Of a stretch of 12,562 nucleotides of DNA, positions 1 to 7,200 are shown in pieces. Source of the DNA: CAYLYU01 sp964501925 (lineage in GTDB: Bacteria; Pseudomonadota; Zetaproteobacteria; Mariprofundales; Mariprofundaceae); contig CAZCTM010000043.1 of the NCBI GenBank assembly GCA_964501925.1, positions 1 to 12,562 of the forward strand, in the 5' to 3' direction. The notes beneath the pieces were generated by a model, which was given only the letters and a program-made list of their open reading frames with translations, did no database searches and was not told the DNA's origin. A program made the translations under genes and the position numbers. The first letter of the stretch is position 1, and every line of letters starts with the position of its first letter.

Positions 1-687
1 TCCTGTCTTCTCAATCGCCTCCATGATGGCTGTCAACCCCGCCTCATTGGAAGGAAGGCTGGGAGCAAAGCCTCCCTCGTCACCGACTGCCGTGCTGTAA
101 CCCCTGGCCTGCAAAACCGCCTGCAGGGCATGAAAAACCTCAATGCCCATCTCCAGGGCCTCGCAGAAGTTGGAGGCTCCCGCGGGCGCGATCATGTATT
201 CCTGAACATCCATGTTGTTGTTGGCATGAGCGCCGCCATTGAGCACATTCATGCAGGGGACAGGCAGAAGTTGAGCACCCATCCCTCCCATATAACGGTA
301 CAGTGGAAGATGTGATTCACGGGCCGCCGCCTTGGCCACCGCCAGGGACACGCCCAGAATGGCATTAGCGCCAAGCCTGCTCTTGTTCTCCGTGCCATCC
401 AGCTCATTGAGAAATTTATCCAGGGCAATCTGTTTCAGGCCCTCCATCCCCAGAATTGCCTCACGGATTTCACCGTTGATGGCTTTAACCGCCTTTCTCG
501 CGCCCCTCCCTTTCATCCGTTTTCCACCATCCCGCAGTTCCACCGCTTCCCGGGTTCCCGTGCTTGCCCCGCTGGGTACCGATGCCCGGCCAAAGGCCCG
601 CGACTTCAGTCGCACATCAACCTCCACCGTGGGAATGCCGCGGGAATCGAAGATTTCCCTCCCATGAACGTAAATAATTTCACTCAT
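1..687 (-). CDS. eno: Enolase (phosphopyruvate hydratase), partial: first 229 residues
   Basis: Enolase interconverts 2-phosphoglycerate and phosphoenolpyruvate in glycolysis and is also a usual component of the RNA degradosome in several proteobacteria. The minus-strand reading from the ATG at 687 gives 229 codons and is still open at base 1, so roughly the C-terminal half (families are about 425-430 residues) lies outside the window. Recognisable motifs are the mobile substrate loop SGASTG (residues 39-44), GGAHANNN with the active-site His154, QEYMIAP with Glu163, and VGDEGGFAP with the catalytic Glu204. It lies 108 bases downstream of kdsA on the same strand, as in many proteobacterial pyrG-kdsA-eno clusters. 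The only Shine-Dalgarno-like run (AGAGGG) is about 15 bases from the ATG, farther than ideal. No hairpin terminator is evident in the gap, so read-through from kdsA is likely. The identity is very sure. Confidence 0.97.
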   Translation of the reverse strand, partial: MSEIIYVHGREIFDSRGIPTVEVDVRLKSRAFGRASVPSGASTGTREAVELRDGGKRMKGRGARKAVKAINGEIREAILGMEGLKQIALDKFLNELDGTENKSRLGANAILGVSLAVAKAAARESHLPLYRYMGGMGAQLLPVPCMNVLNGGAHANNNMDVQEYMIAPAGASNFCEALEMGIEVFHALQAVLQARGYSTAVGDEGGFAPSLPSNEAGLTAIMEAIEKTG

Positions 688-795
688 ATTCTGCTAACCA
701 TCCCTCTTGCCAACTTTATTTCATCCTGTTTCCGCGCAAGCCATCAGGGCGCAACGTGAAAGCTCAACCTCCCCGCACATCGATGCGGTCCGGGT

Positions 796-1623
796 CTAGT
801 CCCCCGCCTTGGCAATCCCGTCCAGCTGACTGAGCGTTTTCAACAACCCCTCCAGCCTGTCCAGTGGCCACGAATTTGGACCGTCGGACCTTGCATGCTC
901 CGGATCAGGGTGCACCTCCATAAACAGGGCAGCGACACCAACAGCGACCGCCGCCTTTGCGAGCGCGGGAATATACTCAGACTGGCCACCACTTGCACCC
1001 CCCAATCCACCGGGCTGCTGAACCGAATGGGTGGCATCAAAAACCACGGGGAAGCCCGTCTCCTTCATAACCTCCAGTGAGCGCATGTCGGCAACCAGAT
1101 TGTTGTAACCGAAACTTGCCCCCCGCTCGCAGAGCATGATGTTGTCATTCCCCGCAGCCCGCGCCTTTTCAAGCACATTCTTCATATCCCAGGGCGCGAG
1201 AAACTGGCCTTTCTTGATGTTGACGGGCCTGCCCTGGGCCACCACGGCCTGGATAAAATCCGTTTGCCGGCACAGGAAAGCCGGTGTTTGCAGCACATCC
1301 GCAACCTCAGCCACGGGAGCCGCCTGCTCGGGCGTATGGACATCTGTAATCACGGGAATGCCCAGCTCACGTTTGACACGTTCCAGTATTCGCAGGCCCT
1401 CATCAAGTCCCGGCCCGCGAAAGGCCGTCAGAGAGGTCCGGTTGGCCTTGTCGAAACTGGACTTGAAGATCAGGGGCATACCAAGGCGGTCCGCAATCTT
1501 CGCGATCTCCATGGCGACGGATAATGTAAACGCCTCCCCCTCGATCACGCATGGCCCGGCCATCAACACAAGGGGAAGGTCATTGCCTATGTGAAAATCC
1601 GCGACACTGATTCGATGCTGCAT
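796..1623 (-). CDS. kdsA: KDO-8-phosphate synthase (3-deoxy-8-phosphooctulonate synthase), metal-dependent type
   Basis: KdsA condenses phosphoenolpyruvate with arabinose-5-phosphate to KDO-8-phosphate, the committed step to the KDO of the LPS inner core, in the cytoplasm. Numbering from the ATG at 1623 (275 residues, a normal length), the sequence shows GPC with Cys25, FKSSFDKANRTS (54-65), KKGQFLAPWD (137-146), CERG.SFGYNNLV, DATHSVQQPGG with His199, MEVHPDPEHA with Glu236, and SDGPN with Asp247. The Cys/His/Glu/Asp set matches the metal ligands of the Aquifex-type enzyme. E. coli-type metal-independent enzymes have GMN in place of GPC. In the loop before the C-terminal barrel strand the usual SGGxR is SGGQS, so the Arg is replaced by Ser215. 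The ATG forms a TGATG junction with the pyrG stop. A GTG one codon upstream is an alternative start giving 276 residues. Confidence 0.97.
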   Translation of the reverse strand: MQHRISVADFHIGNDLPLVLMAGPCVIEGEAFTLSVAMEIAKIADRLGMPLIFKSSFDKANRTSLTAFRGPGLDEGLRILERVKRELGIPVITDVHTPEQAAPVAEVADVLQTPAFLCRQTDFIQAVVAQGRPVNIKKGQFLAPWDMKNVLEKARAAGNDNIMLCERGASFGYNNLVADMRSLEVMKETGFPVVFDATHSVQQPGGLGGASGGQSEYIPALAKAAVAVGVAALFMEVHPDPEHARSDGPNSWPLDRLEGLLKTLSQLDGIAKAGD

Positions 1624-3278
1624 CACGATTTATCCGTGATTCCGGCCTGGTGCTTTGCGGCCCGGACATAGGCCGCAAACAGAGGGTGGGGTGCATAGGG
1701 ACGCGAGGTGAATTCGGGATGAAACTGGCAGCCGACAAACCAGGGATGATCGGGCACCTCGATGATTTCCACCAGCGAATCATCGGGAAGTGTTCCGGAA
1801 ACGATCAGGCCGGACCTTTCAAGTCTTTCACGGTAGACATTGTTGAACTCATAGCGGTGACGATGACGTTCCCTGATTTCCTCGACACCGTAGGCCCGAC
1901 CGGCATGCGAGTCGGCCTTCAGTTTGCAGGGATACGCGCCGAGCCGCATGGTCCCTCCCAGATCATCCTGCGCCGTACGGAAAACGCGGACACCATCCCG
2001 CTCCCATTCCGTCATCAGCGCAATAACAGGCTCCTCTGCTTCCGGGTCAAACTCACTGCTGTTCGCAAGGGGGAGGCCAGCCACATGGCGGGCGAATTCG
2101 ATCACTGCAAGCTGCATGCCCAGGCAGATCCCCAGAAAAGGGATCTGACGCTCACGGGCAAAGTGTATGGCGGCTATCTTGCCCTCGATCCCCCGTTCAC
2201 CGAATCCGCCAGGGACAAGAATGCCGTGAGCGGACTCCAGCTTGCCTGCTCCACCCTGCTCGAGATCCTCCGCCTCCACAAAGTCAAGCTCGATCTTTAC
2301 GCCATTCGTCATGCCCCCGTGCATCAGGGCCTCATTCAGTGACTTGTAGGCATCCGCCAGATCAACATATTTCCCGACGATGGCAATCCTGACCTGCCCC
2401 TGCGCCTGCCTGACCTTGTCGCAAATCTCTTTCCAGATGCTCAGGTCGGGAGGGGTGTCCTCAATACCAAAATGCCGGTTGAGAACGCTTCCCAGTCCTT
2501 CCCCGCTTAATTTCAGCGGAACCTCGTAGATGGTGTCCACATCAGGCGCCTCCACCACCGCCCTGCTGGGTACATTGCAGAACAGCGCGATCTTGTCCCG
2601 CTGTGCCTGGGGAATAGGACGATCACATCGGCAAAGGAGAACATCCGGCTGGATGCCGATCTCGCGCAATTTCTGCACGGAATGCTGTGTGGGTTTTGAT
2701 TTCAGTTCCCCTGCGGACGCAATGTAGGGAACAAGTGTGAGGTGAACGTAGGCCGTGTGTTGCCGGCCAAGATCGAACCTGAGCTGACGAATAGCCTCCA
2801 GAAAGGGCATGGCCTCGATGTCGCCCACGGTTCCGCCTATCTCGATGATGGCGATGTCCGGATCATCGGCCCTCAGACTAAGGATGGCTTCCTTGATGGC
2901 ATCCGTCACGTGTGGAATGACCTGAACGGTCGCACCCAGATAGTCGCCACGCCGCTCACGCCGAATAATGGACTCGTATATGCGACCCGTCGTAAAATTG
3001 GAACGTCTGGACATGCGGGCGTGGGTAAATCGCTCGTAATGTCCCAGATCAAGATCGGTTTCAGCGCCATCATCGGTCACAAAGACCTCGCCGTGCTGAA
3101 AAGGACTCATGGTGCCGGGATCCACATTGATGTAAGGGTCAAGTTTCTGCATGGCCACGCTCATCCCGCGTGCCTCAAAAAGCGCGGCCATGGAGGCTGC
3201 GGCGATACCCTTGCCGAGCGAGGAAACCACCCCACCCGTCACAAATATGAACCGGGTCTTGCCAGCCAGTATGGTCAT
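1623..3278 (-). CDS. pyrG: CTP synthase (glutamine hydrolysing)
   Basis: PyrG aminates UTP to CTP with ATP and glutamine, the last step of pyrimidine nucleotide synthesis, as a cytoplasmic tetramer. The 551-residue product is full length (family about 535-555). The N-terminal synthetase domain (about 1-275) opens with FVTGGVVSSLGKG (12-24), the P-loop-like ATP site. It continues with KLDPYINVDPGTMSPFQHGE (45-64), DGAETDLDLGHYERF and the Mg-binding EIGGTVGDIE (146-155). A class I glutamine amidotransferase domain (about 297-540) carries the nucleophile Cys385 in GICLGMQ and the His520/Glu522 pair in QFHPEF. The ATG at 3278 puts the conserved glycine loop at the usual distance from the N terminus, although no strong Shine-Dalgarno sequence precedes it. 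It is first in the pyrG-kdsA-eno unit; its product also feeds CMP-KDO formation, which fits the placement beside kdsA. Promoter presumably within 3279-3461. Confidence 0.98.
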   Translation of the reverse strand: MTILAGKTRFIFVTGGVVSSLGKGIAAASMAALFEARGMSVAMQKLDPYINVDPGTMSPFQHGEVFVTDDGAETDLDLGHYERFTHARMSRRSNFTTGRIYESIIRRERRGDYLGATVQVIPHVTDAIKEAILSLRADDPDIAIIEIGGTVGDIEAMPFLEAIRQLRFDLGRQHTAYVHLTLVPYIASAGELKSKPTQHSVQKLREIGIQPDVLLCRCDRPIPQAQRDKIALFCNVPSRAVVEAPDVDTIYEVPLKLSGEGLGSVLNRHFGIEDTPPDLSIWKEICDKVRQAQGQVRIAIVGKYVDLADAYKSLNEALMHGGMTNGVKIELDFVEAEDLEQGGAGKLESAHGILVPGGFGERGIEGKIAAIHFARERQIPFLGICLGMQLAVIEFARHVAGLPLANSSEFDPEAEEPVIALMTEWERDGVRVFRTAQDDLGGTMRLGAYPCKLKADSHAGRAYGVEEIRERHRHRYEFNNVYRERLERSGLIVSGTLPDDSLVEIIEVPDHPWFVGCQFHPEFTSRPYAPHPLFAAYVRAAKHQAGITDKS

Positions 3279-3461
3279 AACGGGCGGGAACGGTATCAGA
3301 TGGGAGCAGGGGAAGGAACCTCTGAATAAGGAGCGCTTTCCGCCGTACCGTGGAAGAATGTGAAGAAATGCGACAATTCCAGGATTTGCTTCAGATCATT
3401 GCTGCATTATTGGCCGAACTGTCCTAATCTATGCTTATTAACTGTACTTCAGGAGATGCCC

Positions 3462-4058
3462 ATGAAAACTATGATTCGAAGTCTTGCCATCATGGCAACC
3501 TTGATCTTCACCACCTTGCCGGCCCGGGCCCAGGATGGTGGAGTTGATCTGATCCTCAATCCCTATTTTGGTGTCGGCCTGGGTGGATTCGAGCTTGATT
3601 ACGGCAACGGCAAGGATTTTGTCTTTGGCGGTTATGGCACATTCGGCCTGATCCTCGTGGAAAACCTTGCGGCAGAGATTCGTCTTGGCACGACCAGCAG
3701 CTCATCCAACCTCGACCCGGTGCTTGGGAAAACCGTTGACAAGTCGGTGAACTGGTTTGTCTCCTATGTTGCCAAACCGCAATTCGAGATTTCCCCGGGG
3801 TTGCGGATCTACGGTCTGCTGGGAGCAACCACGATTCAGACGGCAATCACCCCTCTGGGCTCAGTTGAGCGCTCAAGCACGGATACATCATTCAGCTTTG
3901 GTGTGGGGGCCGAATACGCCATTCAGGATCAGTTGTACATTGGGGCCGAGTGGATGCGCTATTCCTCGAACAAGGATCGGGTCGCGGTGACCCCCGCGGG
4001 CGGATTCAACGGTATGGATGTCAACGGCTTCGTCGGCACCCTGCGCTACGAGTTCTGA
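3462..4058 (+). CDS. OmpA-like outer-membrane beta-barrel protein (small porin-like family)
   Basis: A 198-residue exported protein. Residues 1-23 form a signal peptide (MKTMIRSL, hydrophobic core, ending PARA before QDGG). The mature part of about 175 residues alternates polar and hydrophobic residues with many glycines and aromatics, and ends in YEF. A C-terminal Phe is the usual signal for insertion by the BAM machinery. The size and the run of short strands (NPYFGVGLGGFEL near the N terminus, SFGVGAEYAI, LYIGAEWMRYS, GFVGTLRYEF) fit the eight-stranded outer-membrane beta-barrel family (PF13505-like). No OmpA peptidoglycan-binding domain follows. The start is set by AGGAG at 3451-3455, six bases before the ATG; longer in-frame starts from 3360 would bury the signal peptide. 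It is divergent from pyrG across about 180 bases and ends in hairpins at 4063-4177. The ligand or role is unknown. Confidence 0.85.
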   Translation: MKTMIRSLAIMATLIFTTLPARAQDGGVDLILNPYFGVGLGGFELDYGNGKDFVFGGYGTFGLILVENLAAEIRLGTTSSSSNLDPVLGKTVDKSVNWFVSYVAKPQFEISPGLRIYGLLGATTIQTAITPLGSVERSSTDTSFSFGVGAEYAIQDQLYIGAEWMRYSSNKDRVAVTPAGGFNGMDVNGFVGTLRYEF

Positions 4059-4062
4059 TTGT

Positions 4063-4109
4063 ACCGGCTCCGGAAGACCGGTTGAGAAAGCCTGGCGTTC
4101 ATTCCAGGC
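4063..4109 (+). terminator. Two small hairpins after the OmpA-like gene
   Basis: Two weak stem-loops lie between the stop at 4058 and the strong terminator at 4150: ACCGG (4063-4067) with CCGGT (4078-4082), and GCCTGG (4090-4095) with CCAGGC (4104-4109), the second followed by a C-interrupted T run (TCCCTTTT). They may help end transcription or protect the mRNA 3' end. On their own they are modest candidates. Confidence 0.45.
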
Positions 4110-4149
4110 ATCCCTTTTCCCAACGGTCAGGCAAATAAGCCGCCCATGA

Positions 4150-4177
4150 AAACGCCCGCCGGTTAAGGCGGGCGTTT
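4150..4177. terminator. Strong bidirectional rho-independent terminator
   Basis: A perfect 11-bp inverted repeat, AAACGCCCGCC (4150-4160) and GGCGGGCGTTT (4167-4177), closes a six-base loop (GGTTAA). The stem is G+C rich, with A tracts on one side and T tracts on the other, so it can work in both directions. It sits between two convergent genes, 92 bases after the OmpA-like stop and 25 bases beyond the stop of the giant minus-strand gene. That placement makes it the shared terminator. Confidence 0.9.
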
Positions 4178-4202
4178 CTCTCTCATCCTGGGAGATATCC
4201 GC

Positions 4203-7200
4203 TCAATGATGTTCCTTGTGCTCCATCTCCTTCTCATCCTTCTCATCATGCGGATTTTTGATCTTCTCCTTCATCTTCAGATGATCGGTGCCGGTGGCCG
4301 AGCCGAAGGAGATCACCACATCCACACCGTTGTCATTGTCGATGCCGGAGAGATCCATCTTGTGCCGGGTCACCGCAAGCACACCGCGACTGAAGTCGAT
4401 GAACGCCTGGGCCCTGGTCTTCTTGTCCTTGACCTTGATCTTGTAATAGCCCGGCTTCTTCTGTTTGAAGTCGCCAAAGGGCGCGCTGAAGATCTCCTCG
4501 CCGTCAATGCTGGCAGTGATCAGATCCCCCGCAGCCGGCAGACCGGCGAAGGTGAAGTCGGCGACAAAGGTGATCTTGCCCTTGTGCTCGTCCTTCTTGC
4601 CGAAGTCGAACTTGGCCTGGGTGATGTTGATCGTCAGGGCCGAGCCGACACTGATGGTCAGACTTGCGGACACCGGCGGGTTGACGCCATCCGAGACCGT
4701 CACCGTGGTCGTATAGGTGCCTGCCGCGGTGTAGGTGTGGGCCGGATCAGCCAGCGTGGATGTGCCGCCATCCCCGAAGGTCCAGCTGTAGCTTAAGGGC
4801 TGGCCTTCCGGATCGGTAGCGCCGGCCGTGAACTGAACGTTCAGGGGCGGAGCGCCTGTGGAAGGCGTGGCCGTGGGCAGCACTGTTGGCGGCAGATTCG
4901 GTGCCGTCACGGTGATGGTGGCGGATGCCATATCCGTGTTGCCCAGATTGTCGGTCACGGTCAGCTCGGCCGTATAGGTTCCGGCATTGGCATAGGTGTG
5001 ATTGACAATCGGACCCGTCGCCGTGGCGCCGTCGCCAAAGACCCATTCAAAGGTCAATGGACCACCCTCGGGATCGGAGCTGGCCGTCGCATTGAAGTTC
5101 ACCGGCAGGGGTTTCAGGCCGGTGACCGGTGAGGCCACAAGCGAGGCGACCGGCGGCAGGTTGGGAGCCGCGGTCAGCGCCAGAGTGTCGGCCGCACTGA
5201 CCAGTGTGCCGTCACTGACCACCAGCACGATCAGGTAGTCGCCGATCTTGTCCGGCGTGAAGCTTGGCGTGGCCGTACCGGCCCCCACGATCGCCGCCGT
5301 GCTGCCGGCAGGCGCGGAGAAGACACTCCAGGCGTAGGAGACGATCGGATCGCCGTCCACGTCGGAAGAGCCCGTGCCGTCCAGCAGGAAGGTGCCGCCC
5401 AGCGGCAGGGTTGCCGCATTCGAAACAGCCTTGGCCGTCGGCGCATCATTCACCGCATTGATGGTGACATTCACCGTGGCCGTGGCCGTACCGCCATTGC
5501 CGTCGCTCACCGTGTAGGTGAACGCATCCGAACCGTTGAAGTCGGTATTGGGCGTGTAGGTCACCGTCTTGTCCGGATTGATCACCACGGAACCGTTGGC
5601 CGGAACCGTGGTACCAGTGACAGTTAGTGTATCGCCATCCGCATCCGTGTCATTGGCCAGGACCGTGATCGTTACCGGAACATCCTCGTCGGTCGTGGCC
5701 ACGTCGTTGGCCGCCACCGGAGGATCGTTCACGGCCGTCACCGTGACATTCACCGTGGCCGTGGCCGTACCGCCATTGCCGTCACTAATGGTGTAGCTGA
5801 ATGAATCCGAGCCGTTGAAGTTGGCATTCGGCGTATAGGTCACCGTATTGTCGAGATTGATAACCACCGCGCCGTTAGCCCCCTGGGTAACGGAGGCGAC
5901 ACTCAGCGCACCACCGTCAATATCACTGTCATTGGCCAGTACGGTCACCGTCACAGGCGTGTCTTCATTGGTCGTTGCGCTATCGGCATTGGCCACCGGA
6001 GCATTGTTGGTCACCGTCACCGTCTGCGTGGCCGTGCCGGTATTGCCGGCGCTGTCGGTGGCGCTCCAGGTAATGGTGTGCACGCCGCGGGCAAAGGGCC
6101 CGGTCGCACTCGGCGTCGGTGTCAGTGTGCCGTCCACAGCATCCGTGGCTGTGGCGGTACCCAGGGTGACGGGTGTGAGCACACCCGTGGCCGCAACCGT
6201 GATGTCGGCCGGAGCTGTGACCACAGGTGGTGTGCCGTCCGCGGTATAGCTCACGGTAGCGGAAGCCGGACCCTGATTTCCCGCCCCGTCTGTGGCCTGT
6301 GCCGTGAAGCTGTGGACCCCTTCCGAGAGCGAAACAGCGAGGTTCCAGTTCCCTGCTCCATCGGCCGAGACCAGGCCGATCGAGGCCGCGCCGTCCCGGA
6401 CGGTGGTCAGGGCGTTCGGTTCCGCCGTGCCGCTGATGGTCAGCGCCGTACTCTGGGAAGCCGAGCCATTGGCCGGGGAGGTGATCACCGGCGCGGCAGG
6501 CGGCATGGTATCGAGCGTGATCGAAGCGCTGACAGGCGTCGAAACATTGCCGGCCGCATCGACAAACCGGGCGTAAACCGTCTTCGCGCCATCGCCCGCT
6601 GCCAATGTCCAGCTTGCCGATGCCGCAAACGGTTGGAGAGCGCTGAATGTCACACCGTCGTTGCTGAACTGCATCTGGTCGCAGCCGGAGCCAGTCCCAT
6701 CATCGCAAGTGAGCGACAGAGTCACCGAAGTGCTGTTGGTCAGGCCCGAACCGCCATCAATGCTGATCGTGCCGGTCGGCGGGGTTGTGTCGGATGGTGT
6801 AAGCTGCAGCTTGGCGATCAGGCCATCTGCCGTGCCGCCGCCATAAACGGTCTGGAACGCGCCGGGCGTGACCGGAAACTGCCCCTGAGTGCCGCCAGCG
6901 ACATAGACATTTCCGGCAGCGTCCATGCCGATGGCTCCCGGATAATCCGACAGGGGGCCGCCGAGATAGGTGGAAAACAGGATGTTCTGGCCATCCGGTG
7001 TCAGCTTCACGATGACGCCGTCATTGCTGCCCTGGTTGGCTCCAAACAATGCATCCGGCGTCACCGGGAAGTTCGGTGATCTGGAGTATCCGGTGATCAG
7101 CAGGTTGCCGTCCGGATCAATCATACTCTCAGCCAAACCATCATTGGCCGTTCCACCCAGATACGTGGAAAAGATCGCGGCTGTGCCCGTCGGATTCAGC

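Noticed and set aside
688..703. Five-codon mini-ORF (MVSRI) whose TGA overlaps the eno start codon
   Set aside because: The possible Shine-Dalgarno run touches its ATG with no spacing, so translation is unlikely; probably chance.
1650..2342. 230-codon open frame on the plus strand opposite pyrG
   Set aside because: It lies wholly antisense to the conserved CTP synthase and shows no family features.
3360..3461. Longer start of the OmpA-like gene at 3360
   Set aside because: It adds 34 residues before a proper signal peptide and has no ribosome-binding site, while AGGAG sits six bases before the ATG at 3462.
6078..7079. 333-codon open frame on the plus strand inside the giant protein gene
   Set aside because: It is antisense to well-recognised Ig-like and SBBP domains, its product is Arg/Gly-rich with no recognisable motif, and it has no ribosome-binding site. 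It is a by-product of G+C-rich codon use.
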